Shown here: positions 43,485 through 53,031 of the stretch, piece by piece | Position numbering within the stretch: position 1 is the first letter of the stretch | Layout: each line of letters opens with the position of its first letter | Origin: Prolixibacteraceae bacterium | Lineage (GTDB): Bacteria; Bacteroidota; Bacteroidia; Bacteroidales; Prolixibacteraceae | NCBI GenBank assembly: GCA_007116765.1 | Contig: SKHV01000088.1 | Span: forward strand, 1-56,205 | Direction of reading: 5' to 3' | Length of the DNA: 56,205 nt | Notes under the pieces: generated by a model | What the model was told of the DNA's origin: nothing | What the model saw: the letters and a program-made list of their open reading frames with translations, nothing else | Database searches by the model: none | Program-made: the position numbers and the translations under genes

Positions 43485-44375
43485 CTAAAAATCGAATGTT
43501 TTAAGCCAGGATTTGAGCTCGTCTTTAATATCGTCTGTTTTTAATCCGTAAATTAAATTTGTTTTAATGAAATCAAGTTTGTTCCCTACATCGTAGCGTT
43601 TACCATCAAAGTGCAACCCATACATAGCATGCTCCGAAAGCATTGCTTTCATTGCATCGGTAAGTTGTATTTCATCGTTTTTGCCGGGTTTGGTTTTCTC
43701 CAAAAAATCGAATATATCAGGATTGAATACATAACGGCTGGCAATGGCCAAATCCGATGGGGCTTCTCTAACTGAAGGCTTCTCTATAAAACCTTTAGCC
43801 TTGTATACCCTACCTTCAACATGTTCACCATCAATAACTCCATAGCGTGAAATCATTTCGGGCAAAACCTTTTCAAGCCCAACAACAGATCCTTTGTATT
43901 TCTTATACACATCAATTAATTGTGCTGTAACAGGTTGCCCGTTGTTTCCTTCAATTAGCGTGTCGCCCAGCAAAACAGCAAAAGGCTCGTTACCCACAAA
44001 AGTACGTGCATGCATTACCGCATGGCCTAAACCCAGCATTTCTTTTTGCCATACAAAGTGAATGTTGGCCATGCTGGTAATATTCTGAATTTGTTTCAAT
44101 AACTCATACTTCCCTTTTTCTTCAAGCGAGCGTTCAAGCTCCCAACTCCGATCGAAATATTCTTCGATGGCTCTTTTTCCTCTTCCAATAATCAGTAATA
44201 TATCGGTAATACCCGAATTTACGGCTTCTTCAACAACATAGTGAATAACCGGTGTATCCACAATAGGTATCATCTCTTTAGGTTGCGATTTGGTAACCGG
44301 TAAGAATCTGGTACCAAAACCTGCTGCCGGTATTACTGCCTTGCGTATTTTCATTGTACTATATTTCAATTTCAT
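43485..44375 (-). CDS. galU: UTP-sugar-1-phosphate uridylyltransferase (GalU type)
   Basis: Makes UDP-sugar from UTP and a sugar 1-phosphate, normally glucose 1-phosphate. Nucleotidyltransferase motifs are clear: AVIPAAGFGTRFLPVTKSQPKEM, PVIHYVVEEAVNSGI, FAVLLGDTLI and YDVGNKLDFIKTN. ATG 44375 overlaps the upstream kinase stop by 4 nt; ATG 44354 (MKIRKAVIP) is an alternative. Coupling to a glucuronokinase-like kinase suggests that the physiological substrate may include glucuronic acid 1-phosphate; that is inference. Confidence 0.92.
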   Translation of the reverse strand: MKLKYSTMKIRKAVIPAAGFGTRFLPVTKSQPKEMIPIVDTPVIHYVVEEAVNSGITDILLIIGRGKRAIEEYFDRSWELERSLEEKGKYELLKQIQNITSMANIHFVWQKEMLGLGHAVMHARTFVGNEPFAVLLGDTLIEGNNGQPVTAQLIDVYKKYKGSVVGLEKVLPEMISRYGVIDGEHVEGRVYKAKGFIEKPSVREAPSDLAIASRYVFNPDIFDFLEKTKPGKNDEIQLTDAMKAMLSEHAMYGLHFDGKRYDVGNKLDFIKTNLIYGLKTDDIKDELKSWLKTFDF

Positions 44376-45379
44376 TTATTATTTAAAACTATATCGGGCT
44401 TAATTACATCAATTTCATGTTTTTCAAAAACATTAACAAGTTCTTCAAACTGGCTTTCATTATCATAAGTACCAATTATTGCTCCGCCCGAACCGGTAAA
44501 CTTAGCACTGGCACCAACGTTTCGTGCCAGTTTCACCATATGCTTGTTTTCTTCCGAAATTTCGATAAGCGATTCACGCAAATCGTAATTGCGATTAATT
44601 AAACAGTGCAATATATCTGCATTTCCGTGTTCAAGAGCCTGCACAAACTGCTGAGCTAAACCTGCCCACTCCGTCATAGCTTCAAGTACTTTTTTTTCGC
44701 CTATATTGAATCGCGCCCTTAAGTTATTATGAATTACTTCGGAACCCTGCGACTGATCGTTCCGGTAAGCTATATACACAGGGGGCAATTTTGAAAAATT
44801 GAGCGGAACATAATGTCCAAAGCCGCATTCGTCCATCATCTTTTTGTCAAAATCCATAAAAACTGGTCGCTCGTATACTTGCGCTACACGATCTTGTAAA
44901 CCGGCAGATAGTCCCAACTGATCGGTCTCTACCGATAAAATCAAATTAGCCAGGACAGGTTTCGGGATATCAACCTCGTAAAACTGCATTAGTGCTTTCA
45001 TTACAGCCGTTATAATTGCACTTGAGCCGGCCAACCCTAAACGCAAGGGAATATTTGAGCTATAATTTACTGTAAAATTTTTGCTTGCCGTTTTGATATT
45101 TTCTTTCTGACAGTAATTATAAAACGTTTTAATTGTGGCTTTAATAAGGCGCACTCCTCCGTAATAACCGTTCAATCTGACACCTTCCACCAAATCTTTC
45201 ATTGAGTTATAAACCGGCAAATCGAGTTTTTCGGGTTTAATTTCAAGTTTTGGAGTATGATACAACTGCACATGTGCTGAAAAATTGCGAAATACAAATG
45301 CAATGGTTTTTCCAAAATATCCGTCAGAAGGGTTGCCAATTAAAGCAGCTCTGGGGTACGATTTTGTTTCTATTATCAT
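44372..45379 (-). CDS. GHMP-family sugar kinase, glucuronokinase-like
   Basis: 335 residues. The GHMP ATP loop is GLAGSSAII and the C-terminal motif is ASAKFTGSGGAIIG. Several segments recall plant glucuronokinase: RAALIGNPSDGYFGKTIAF, GYYGGVRLIKA, then AGLQDRVAQVYERPVFMDF. Such an enzyme phosphorylates D-glucuronate at C1. Other GHMP kinases (galacturonokinase, mevalonate kinase) are possible but fit these segments less well. The stop overlaps the galU-like start by 4 nt, so the two are translationally coupled. Confidence 0.78.
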   Translation of the reverse strand: MIIETKSYPRAALIGNPSDGYFGKTIAFVFRNFSAHVQLYHTPKLEIKPEKLDLPVYNSMKDLVEGVRLNGYYGGVRLIKATIKTFYNYCQKENIKTASKNFTVNYSSNIPLRLGLAGSSAIITAVMKALMQFYEVDIPKPVLANLILSVETDQLGLSAGLQDRVAQVYERPVFMDFDKKMMDECGFGHYVPLNFSKLPPVYIAYRNDQSQGSEVIHNNLRARFNIGEKKVLEAMTEWAGLAQQFVQALEHGNADILHCLINRNYDLRESLIEISEENKHMVKLARNVGASAKFTGSGGAIIGTYDNESQFEELVNVFEKHEIDVIKPDIVLNNK

Positions 45380-45444
45380 AATTTGAAATTGATAAGCAAA
45401 ACTAAAAAAAATACAGAGTAAAGTATAAGTTTAAAGAAATAAAA

Positions 45445-46530
45445 TCAATGCGGGTATTTCTGTGGTTTCAGTTCACCGCTCAAAATAAAGCGGGCATTCA
45501 TAGCCATGGCTCCCATTTCATCTTCGCCGGGATAAACTGCTATCGGAGCAATGAACGATGTCCGGGCTTTAAGCATATCCACAATTGAATTATTGTATGC
45601 CACCCCTCCGGTTAGAATAATTGCATGCACATTGCCTTTGAGTACGGTAGCCATTTCACCTATTGCTTTAGCAACCTGATACACAAAAGCATCGACATAG
45701 AATTTCGATTTTTTTTCTCCCTTTTCTGCATCATTAACAATATCGGCCATATTGTTGGTAAATAAATAGGCGACCATCCCCCCCTCGCCCACTACCATTT
45801 GCCTAATCTCGTCAATGGTGAAGTTACCACTAAAACAAGCATCAATGATTTGCCCTACCGGCAGGGTTCCGCTCCTTTCGGGGCTAAAGGGTCCCTCACC
45901 GTCGAGTGCATTATTCACATCGATAACACGCCCGCCTTGGTGAGCTCCAACAGAAACACCTCCCCCCATGTGAACCACTATTAAATTAAGTTGATCGTAA
46001 GGCTTATTAAGGGATTTGGCATGTAAGCGTGCAATTGCTTTTTGATTAAGCGCATGAAAAATTGAACGCCGTTCGAAACGCGGATGACCCGAAACTCTGG
46101 CCAATTCGTCCATTTCATCGGTTACAACTGGGTCGGCAATATAGGCTTTCGCTCCTTTAATTTCGTGTGCAATAGCCTGTGCCAGTATTGGCCCCAGATT
46201 TGAGGCGTGTTGCCCAAGTATTCCTTTACGTACGTGGGTTATCATACGGTTATCGACCTCGTAAACGCCTGATTTAAGAGGATAAGTTAAACCACCACGC
46301 CCCATTACTATTTTTATTTCCGATAAATCTACATTTTCTAACTCAAGAGTACCTATAATAACATCTTTCCTGAATTCGTACTGCGAAATGATATCGGGGT
46401 AATGTACCAAATCGTCGATGAAATGACGAATGGTTTTTGAAACCATGCACTTTTCACCTTCAAAAACAGCAACCTTTGTTGAGGTTGAGCCCGGATTAAT
46501 CACAAGTATCATGTTCCCTAAATGCTTCAT
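45445..46530 (-). CDS. buk: Butyrate kinase
   Basis: Acetokinase/butyrate kinase family; makes ATP from butyryl- or branched-chain acyl phosphate and ADP. 361 residues. Visible are the phosphate-loop segment ILVINPGSTSTKVAVFEG, GRGGLTYPLKSGVYEV, VVHMGGGVSVGAHQGG and an AIILTGGVAYN motif. Butyrate kinases and branched-chain kinases are alike. It is downstream of ptb, 1 nt apart, and the two are co-transcribed. ATG at residue 7 (MILVINPG) is another possible start. Confidence 0.93.
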   Translation of the reverse strand: MKHLGNMILVINPGSTSTKVAVFEGEKCMVSKTIRHFIDDLVHYPDIISQYEFRKDVIIGTLELENVDLSEIKIVMGRGGLTYPLKSGVYEVDNRMITHVRKGILGQHASNLGPILAQAIAHEIKGAKAYIADPVVTDEMDELARVSGHPRFERRSIFHALNQKAIARLHAKSLNKPYDQLNLIVVHMGGGVSVGAHQGGRVIDVNNALDGEGPFSPERSGTLPVGQIIDACFSGNFTIDEIRQMVVGEGGMVAYLFTNNMADIVNDAEKGEKKSKFYVDAFVYQVAKAIGEMATVLKGNVHAIILTGGVAYNNSIVDMLKARTSFIAPIAVYPGEDEMGAMAMNARFILSGELKPQKYPH

Positions 46531-46531
46531 A

Positions 46532-47428
46532 TTAAGCTGTTATTGCAGCAAATGCTATTGAATTAAGTTTTGTTTGCATGGTGTCGCCCCTCGATGAAAG
46601 CACTACAGGAACCTCTGTGCCCATCACAATGGCTGCAGCTTCGGCTTTGCACCAGCGTGTATTCAACTTATAAAACACGTTACCAGTTTCAATGTTCGGA
46701 AATAATAAACAATCAGCCTCGCCTGCAACAGGCGAAGTATAATTTTTAATGGCAGCAGCTTCTTTATCCACCGCCAAATCGAAAGCCATAGGACCTTCAC
46801 AAACCGATGAAGGAAAATCGCCATTCACCCACATTTCTTTAAGAAGTGCCGCATCGGTACAAGCGGTCATTTTCTCAATCACTTTTTCTGAAGCGGCTAT
46901 GAATGCAACCTTAGGCCTCTCAATTCCAAACGATTGCGCTACCTTAATCAGATAGCTAAGCATAATGGCTTTTTGTTCGAGTGTAGGCAAAGGTATAATT
47001 GCGACATCGCTCACAAACAATGGTTTGTGGTATTGCGGGTTAACAATCATTGAAACATGTGAGAGCAAAGCGCCTTTAGGCAATAGGCCATTATGTTTAT
47101 CCAAAATGGCACGCATAAAAGTATCGGTGTTAACCAAGCCTTTCATTATCAAATCGGCCTTACCCGAGTGTACAAGCTCAACGGCTTTGAGCACCGCCAG
47201 CTCAGCATTATCGGCATGATACACCGCATAATCGCCCGGCAATAGCCCGTGTGTTGAGCATCCATCAGCGATTTTAGTTTCATCGCCTGTGATACAAACG
47301 CTGACTAAGCCCAAATTCACGGCTTTACTAACAGCCTCAAGAGAACTGTTGTCGACACCATTTGCCAGAACCAGCCGCCTTACAGCATTGTTTTTTACCA
47401 ATTCGAAAAGTTTCGTATGTGCTGACAT
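46532..47428 (-). CDS. ptb: Phosphate butyryltransferase
   Basis: Converts butyryl-CoA (or branched acyl-CoA) to acyl phosphate, feeding Buk. PTA/PTB family, 298 residues from ATG 47428 (MSAHTKLFELVKNN). The upstream-extended frame to 47488 adds residues that do not look native. Segments RLVLANGVDNSSLEAV, MKGLVNTDTFMRAIL and GALLSHVSMI are typical. The CoA synthesis genes of the butyrate path are not here, so the acyl source may be amino-acid breakdown. Confidence 0.9.
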   Translation of the reverse strand: MSAHTKLFELVKNNAVRRLVLANGVDNSSLEAVSKAVNLGLVSVCITGDETKIADGCSTHGLLPGDYAVYHADNAELAVLKAVELVHSGKADLIMKGLVNTDTFMRAILDKHNGLLPKGALLSHVSMIVNPQYHKPLFVSDVAIIPLPTLEQKAIMLSYLIKVAQSFGIERPKVAFIAASEKVIEKMTACTDAALLKEMWVNGDFPSSVCEGPMAFDLAVDKEAAAIKNYTSPVAGEADCLLFPNIETGNVFYKLNTRWCKAEAAAIVMGTEVPVVLSSRGDTMQTKLNSIAFAAITA

Positions 47429-47603
47429 GTTATCATGATTTTTTTCTTTAGTAAAGTAGACTATTATTGATGAAAAATCAACTAACAAACATCATTAATC
47501 AATAAAAAAGTAAAATTTGATGCAGTCTATTGCACCTTTTCTAAACACAGCAAAAAATCCTACCTTTAAAAGCGTCAAAAAGTTTAATATTTAAAGCCTA
47601 AAT

Positions 47604-48281
47604 ATGCTTCCATTTATTGATATCCATTCGCACATCAAAGCCGAAAACGAAGAAGGCATAATCAGAATAAACAATCTTTTACTGCACAAAAAGCTTCCTG
47701 TGGGCAAAGCTTTTTATTCGGCTGGTTGGCATCCGTGGTTTATCAACGGATACACGATTAATGAAATACACAATTCGCTTTTAGCTATTGGTAATAATAA
47801 AAATGTGCTGGCTATTGGTGAATGTGGTCTCGACAGAGTGAAATCAACACCCTTAGAAATTCAGAAGAAAGTATTTACCTTGCACATTGAACTTGCCCTC
47901 AAAAATGATAAACCACTCATAGTGCACTGCGTGAAATGCTATTCCGATTTACTCGAAACACTTAAAACCAAACAAATGCCCATCACCATAATTCATCGAT
48001 ACTCGGGCAATATACACCAACTAGAGCAAATGCTGAAGTACGATAATGTTTTCTTTTCACTGGGAGCTGATCTTTTTAAGGATAACAATAAACTGCAAAA
48101 AATTTTAAAGGCAATTCCACGCCAAAAAATATTTCTTGAGACCGATGATTCGCATATTTCAATTGAAAAAATATACCTTCGCGCTTCAATTATTTTAAAT
48201 ACTCACACAGAAGTACTGAAACAAGATATTTTTAGGAATTTCAAAAATATATTTGGAAATGAATTGGTTGAACCGCACTGA
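47604..48281 (+). CDS. TatD-like metal-dependent hydrolase
   Basis: TIM-barrel hydrolase of 225 residues, shorter than the usual 260. Metal ligands visible are FIDIHSH at the N-terminus, the glutamate in AIGECGLDR, the histidines in IVHCVKCYSD and IIHRYSG and the aspartate in LETDDSH. Family members are nucleases. It overlaps the TcdA-like gene by 23 nt, so they are coupled. The shorter length and altered central part make this a divergent TatD. Confidence 0.87.
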   Translation: MLPFIDIHSHIKAENEEGIIRINNLLLHKKLPVGKAFYSAGWHPWFINGYTINEIHNSLLAIGNNKNVLAIGECGLDRVKSTPLEIQKKVFTLHIELALKNDKPLIVHCVKCYSDLLETLKTKQMPITIIHRYSGNIHQLEQMLKYDNVFFSLGADLFKDNNKLQKILKAIPRQKIFLETDDSHISIEKIYLRASIILNTHTEVLKQDIFRNFKNIFGNELVEPH

Positions 48282-48966
48282 ACTTCTTCTGGGCACTAAC
48301 AAACTTAACAAGCTAAAAAATAGTCATGTATTAGTAGTTGGACTTGGCGGAGTGGGAGCATATGCTGCCGAAATGCTTTGCAGGGCGGGAATTGGCAAAC
48401 TCACAATTGTTGACGGCGATGAGGTTGAACTGACCAACTTAAACAGACAGCTACCCGGAACAACAAGTAATATTGGTAAACAAAAAGCCGAAGTTTTGTT
48501 CGAAAGGTTTAAAGACATTAACCCTGAAATTGAACTTGAGGTGATTTGCGAATACATCCATGACAAAAGGATATTAGAAGTATTACACACCGATTTTGAT
48601 TATGTTGTTGATGCAATTGACACTTTAGCCCCAAAAGTTTACCTCATATATCACTCCATACAAAGAGGACTGCCCATAGTTAGCTCACTGGGTGCCGGAG
48701 GAAAAATGAACCCTGAACTCATAAAAACAGTTGACATCTCAAAATCGTACAACTGCAAATTAGGCAGAATGATGCGAAAGCGGCTTGGCAAGTTTGGGAT
48801 TAAGAAAGGCTTCAAGGTTGTGTTTTCGCCTGAAGATGTAGCGGGGTCGGCAGTGAGGCTGGAAGAAGGAATAAATAAAAAGTCGGTAGTCGGAACCATT
48901 TCATATATGCCACCACTTTTCGGCTGCCATGTTGCGGCAGTAGTAATTAATGCACTAACAAGCTAG
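48259..48966 (+). CDS. tcdA: tRNA threonylcarbamoyladenosine dehydratase (TcdA/ThiF-like)
   Basis: E1-like adenylating enzyme that cyclises t6A to ct6A in tRNA. 235 residues from ATG 48259 (MNWLNRTELLLG); TTG 48253 is less likely. It has the nucleotide-binding GLGGVGAYAAEML, the DGDEVELTNLNRQ segment and VVDAIDTLAPK. It shares the fold with ThiF and MoeB, but the short length and the final SAVRLEEGINKKSVVGTISYMPPLFG segment match TcdA (CsdL). Same window as tsaD, the enzyme that makes its substrate. Confidence 0.9.
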   Translation: MNWLNRTELLLGTNKLNKLKNSHVLVVGLGGVGAYAAEMLCRAGIGKLTIVDGDEVELTNLNRQLPGTTSNIGKQKAEVLFERFKDINPEIELEVICEYIHDKRILEVLHTDFDYVVDAIDTLAPKVYLIYHSIQRGLPIVSSLGAGGKMNPELIKTVDISKSYNCKLGRMMRKRLGKFGIKKGFKVVFSPEDVAGSAVRLEEGINKKSVVGTISYMPPLFGCHVAAVVINALTS

Positions 48967-50876
48967 TCAATACTTACAATACGCATTTCAGAACGTCGGT
49001 TTAACTTTCGTCCTTCTTCGCTTTTATTATCGGCCACCGGCTGAGTAGATCCATACCCTATAAAGTTTATTCTTCTCTGGGGAATATATTCTAGCAAAAA
49101 ATTGGATATGGCCTTAGCTCTGTTTTCTGAAAGTATGAGGTTGTATTGCTCATCTCCCACATTGTCGGTATGTCCCAATATTTCAATTCTCAACTTAGAA
49201 TTTAATTTCAAAAAATCAACTATTTGCATCAGCTCAGCTTCCGATTCAGTGGTTAACTGGTATGAATCGTGTTCAAACAAAACATTCTTCAAAACTACAT
49301 TCTCGTTTTCTCGTACGGGTGTTAAATATATATCGAGAACCTGTGCATTATGAAAATCCGCTCCTGCACGGTATTCAAACCTTTGCGAGTAAAACAAAAA
49401 TCCGGGACTTGAAATATTGAAGGCATATGATTTATCTTTCTGCAAAATAGCAATATAACCCGATTCTGAATCAGCATTCAAGGTGCGGTATACATTCTCG
49501 TTCAAATTGGCCAGTTCAATTTTGGCATCAATTTTTTCGAGAGTTAGCTTATTGAATACGTGTCCTTTTACGTAACCTGTTTCGCGTGGTTTAAATTCTG
49601 AAGGCAGCTGCAACACATACAGGCTTTTGCTTTTGCTACTGTCACTTATACGGTCAGAAGCCATAAGGGTAATGTGAGCGGTTGGAGAAACAACCAGTCC
49701 ATCTTCATTATGAATACTATTAATTGGGTAACCTAAATTCACAGCTCTTCCCCACTCTTCCCCATCAAACTTCGACATAAACAAATCACTCCCTCCTAAA
49801 CCCAAATGCCCTTCCGATGCAAAATAAAGTGTTTGTTCATCGGCATGAATAAAGGGTGAAAAATCGTCGTAGCGGGTATTGATATTACCACCAACATTAA
49901 ACGGCTCACCAAATTCAAGTTTACCGTCGGGTTTTTGCTTAAGTGAAGCTTCCCAAATATCCTTACCGCCAAAACCTCCATTCCTGTTCGATGACCAGAA
50001 AATTCTATCGCCATGAGGCGAAACAGCAGCTTGTGCTTCCCATCCACCGGTGTTAATATTGGCTGCATTTATGGGTTGGCTCCATTGGCCGTTCATTTTA
50101 TACATGTAATATATGTCACAACTTCCCTTGCCTCCCGGGCGGCCACATGCAGTAAAAAAAATCAATCGACCATCGGCAGTAATCGAAATTGTACCTTCAT
50201 TCACCTCAGCGTTATTTCCCAACGACAATTTCTCGGCCTTGCGCCAACCTTCGCAAGTTAAAGTAGAATAAAAAAGCCGCTCAAAAGGGAAAGGGCCTTC
50301 GTCTGTAATAAGTCGTGTAAAGTATAGCGTAGAATCGTCGGCCGAAATAAATGGCCAATATTCGTTAGCACGAGTATTGATACCCGAGTCGAGCCGGCTA
50401 ATGTGTATATCGTGTTTGTTTTCGAGTATGCTCAACGCCTTATAACACTGAGTAATGCTTCCGGTTATCCATGCAGAATCCCTCACTGAGCTATTCATTT
50501 GGAGATTCAAAAGCATTTGCAAACCCTTTTCGAAGCTTCCCGTTTCAATATATTTTGAAACCAGCAAACGGTATGCAAGTGGATTGTATTCATTAGAAAG
50601 AGCAACTATATTTTCCAGCGCCCATATTTCTTCTTTATTGTTTTGCTGCCGGTTAAAAATATCGGCCAGCAACATAAAAGCATCAAGGTGAGTGGAGTCT
50701 GCCTGAATTGATTTTAGTGCATTTTCTTTGGCTTCTTGTTCGTTTCCTTGCATGTAAAACTCTTTTGCCTGTTCGAAAAAACGGAGGGAACGTCGAGTTT
50801 GCGCAATCACATTTACACTTCCAAAGAGTAAAAATGAAAACAGACAAATACTAATTATATTTTTTGATCTGCTCAT
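48963..50876 (-). CDS. OmpA-family protein with TPR and PD40 repeats (PorE-like)
   Basis: 637 residues: signal peptide ending IA-QTRRS, a TPR region (about 30-170), a beta-propeller of PD40/WD40-like repeats with IFWSSNRNGGFGGKDIW and LYFASEGHLGLGGSDLF (about 175-420), a carboxypeptidase-regulatory-like segment (about 435-505) and an OmpA domain with the peptidoglycan-binding core ILGHTDNVGD. This is the domain order of PorE of the type IX secretion system. No lipobox is present, so it is not anchored as PorE is. The stop shares CTAG with the convergent TcdA gene. Confidence 0.88.
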   Translation of the reverse strand: MSRSKNIISICLFSFLLFGSVNVIAQTRRSLRFFEQAKEFYMQGNEQEAKENALKSIQADSTHLDAFMLLADIFNRQQNNKEEIWALENIVALSNEYNPLAYRLLVSKYIETGSFEKGLQMLLNLQMNSSVRDSAWITGSITQCYKALSILENKHDIHISRLDSGINTRANEYWPFISADDSTLYFTRLITDEGPFPFERLFYSTLTCEGWRKAEKLSLGNNAEVNEGTISITADGRLIFFTACGRPGGKGSCDIYYMYKMNGQWSQPINAANINTGGWEAQAAVSPHGDRIFWSSNRNGGFGGKDIWEASLKQKPDGKLEFGEPFNVGGNINTRYDDFSPFIHADEQTLYFASEGHLGLGGSDLFMSKFDGEEWGRAVNLGYPINSIHNEDGLVVSPTAHITLMASDRISDSSKSKSLYVLQLPSEFKPRETGYVKGHVFNKLTLEKIDAKIELANLNENVYRTLNADSESGYIAILQKDKSYAFNISSPGFLFYSQRFEYRAGADFHNAQVLDIYLTPVRENENVVLKNVLFEHDSYQLTTESEAELMQIVDFLKLNSKLRIEILGHTDNVGDEQYNLILSENRAKAISNFLLEYIPQRRINFIGYGSTQPVADNKSEEGRKLNRRSEMRIVSID

Positions 50877-50902
50877 GCAATCAAAACGAAAAATCGCTTT
50901 TC

Positions 50903-52762
50903 TTATTTTACAATTAAGCGGGCATATCCACCTCGTGGTATTTCGATAACAGCCACATCACGACGAAAACGTAAAGCACCTCTGTCAGAATATACTCCTT
51001 TGTGATCGTAAGTAATATAATCCACTCTACCGGTAGGTGTACCCTTAAAAGAAATATACGGATAATCGGATGAATTAATAATATCAGCCATTTCAAAATC
51101 GAAAAAACCTAAATCAAAAGGTTCTATCCGATTGTATACAGTTAAAATTTGTTTCATTTCGTTACCGGCAATAATAGCAGGATAACGTTCGGAAGGACTA
51201 TAGGCTTTAAAGTCGCTTTCAACCAAAAAACTCACATTCGACTTCCAGTATGAAATCCAAAACTTCAGCGTTTCATAAGTCTCCTGTGGCAGCGTATACG
51301 AGAAATAAGAAACATAAGGATTACTGTACATTACAGAATGGAACTTTTTAGCTACATCAATAGCCGGATCGCGCGGGTGAATTCCCATTACTTCCATAAA
51401 GGGAGAAAACTCTCCGTATAAAAGGCGGTTATTCACCATTTTTTCGCGAACATCGTTAAGCACCGAGGTTCCCAAAAAGCCGTTAACTGTTCGGGTATTT
51501 GAAGTGTGCAAAGGTCCAACAGGCCTGTAGCTTTGGTTAACTGAAAGGTCGGGCTTACGATCTAGCAGTTCGCCACCCATATAAATTCTTAATGAATCAA
51601 GAGCCTTACGCACCGAAACAAAGTCGCGCCCGGTATCGTCGGTAACAATCAAATGCTCATTTGGATAATATCCATTCAAAAAATCAAACCATATTCCATC
51701 CACATCCCACTCTTCTACAATACTGGAATACATTTCGGTAAGGTATTCTCTTACCTCGGGATATCGTATGTCGAGCACCGGCTGGCTAGAGGTCCTGTAT
51801 TGAAGGTATTTTCCATCGAAACGTTGAAAAACGTAATTATGAGCACCGATAAATGGATGCGTATACCAAAGTGAAACTTTCATATTCGCTTCTTTAGAGC
51901 GTTGTATAAAGTCTTTCACTATTGTAATTTCAGATGGATCCCAGGTTCCGTCTTTATCTACCTCGAAACGCACAACGTTTTGCCATCCATCGTCGAACAA
52001 TATTGAGCGAAAACCCATGTTCGAGATAGAATCGAAATAGTGAGTTACATTTTCAAGCGGAATATTACGATCCATTGGATACCACACTGAATAAACCGGC
52101 AATAACGACGCATCTACTCTTGTAATTGCCCTGCTTTCTTCTTTATCGAGCCTCCACTGCGACAAATCCCTTATACATGAAGAATAATTACTTTCCGAAA
52201 AATCGATTATAATTTGTGCATTGTATTCTAATATTTCGGCATCGGGGGCGGCATCGTTGAAGAAATTGAATACAAAAACGGTTGAGTCGGCCACTCTCCT
52301 TATATCGATTTGAGAAAACCTGCTTTCGAACTGATCGTGCATGGTAAATGTGGCACGGTTCTGGCTTTTATGATCGAGTACCGACACAATACTATAATCG
52401 GACTGCAAACGGGCATAATTTGCCTGTGTTATTTCCGATAAAGTTGACCATGTACGTGAATTCCACAGCGTATGAATTAATTTTTGGGGATAATTGTAAT
52501 GCAATTCAAATTTGGGTAACGACGAAGGAAAATCGGTATAAAGAGTTAAATTTATCAAATATCGTCCTTCTCCTAAAGTATCAACCCTTATTTCCTGATT
52601 GAAAGGTTGAATGTCGCCATGTAAAGACATCGCATTCATGTCGAAATCCACATTATCGTATTCTACCCTAGAGGTTTCGGGTATAATATCGTTAAAACCT
52701 TTAGGTGAACAGGAATAAATCCCTATTGCTAATAAAACTATATAAAGCGCCCTTTTCATCAT
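50903..52762 (-). CDS. Glycoside hydrolase-like lipoprotein (clan GH-D, alpha-galactosidase-like)
   Basis: Lipoprotein signal with lipid cysteine in IGIYSCSPKG (start chosen at ATG 52762 or the adjacent ATG 52759). Residues about 200-500 look like a TIM barrel of the alpha-galactosidase type: GFRSILFDDGWQN, then NMKVSLWYTHPFIG, and WDVDGIWFDFLNG, where the aspartate may be the nucleophile. The acid/base residue is not obvious; the ND of GTSVLNDVREK is a candidate. A small C-terminal beta domain follows. Substrate and exact GH family are uncertain. There is no SusC/SusD pair beside it. Confidence 0.68.
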   Translation of the reverse strand: MMKRALYIVLLAIGIYSCSPKGFNDIIPETSRVEYDNVDFDMNAMSLHGDIQPFNQEIRVDTLGEGRYLINLTLYTDFPSSLPKFELHYNYPQKLIHTLWNSRTWSTLSEITQANYARLQSDYSIVSVLDHKSQNRATFTMHDQFESRFSQIDIRRVADSTVFVFNFFNDAAPDAEILEYNAQIIIDFSESNYSSCIRDLSQWRLDKEESRAITRVDASLLPVYSVWYPMDRNIPLENVTHYFDSISNMGFRSILFDDGWQNVVRFEVDKDGTWDPSEITIVKDFIQRSKEANMKVSLWYTHPFIGAHNYVFQRFDGKYLQYRTSSQPVLDIRYPEVREYLTEMYSSIVEEWDVDGIWFDFLNGYYPNEHLIVTDDTGRDFVSVRKALDSLRIYMGGELLDRKPDLSVNQSYRPVGPLHTSNTRTVNGFLGTSVLNDVREKMVNNRLLYGEFSPFMEVMGIHPRDPAIDVAKKFHSVMYSNPYVSYFSYTLPQETYETLKFWISYWKSNVSFLVESDFKAYSPSERYPAIIAGNEMKQILTVYNRIEPFDLGFFDFEMADIINSSDYPYISFKGTPTGRVDYITYDHKGVYSDRGALRFRRDVAVIEIPRGGYARLIVK

Positions 52763-52993
52763 TATTCTATCTATACAATACAACAGTACAAAAATAACTG
52801 AATCGGTTAAAATTCAATCATTTATTATAATTTCCAACCCAACATTAACGCAAATCGCTAATCCTCTATAATGCAATACATTACACGAGTAACATTATTT
52901 TCTTCATAAATAAAACTTTACCACACAGCTTAATTTCACTAAATTAAGATATTTTGATAATCTCAGTTACAAAATATAAAAAAAAATTAAAAA

Positions 52994-53024
52994 ATTGTTG
53001 ATATAACAAGCTTTTATATTTTTG
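52994..53024 (+). promoter_or_regulatory. Promoter of the TonB-like gene
   Basis: ATTG (52994-52997), 19-nt spacer and TATTTTTG (53017-53024) match the Bacteroidota consensus well. The predicted start (about 53031) falls at or next to the ATG at 53032, so the transcript would be leaderless or nearly so. Confidence 0.6.
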
Positions 53025-53031
53025 TGCCAGC

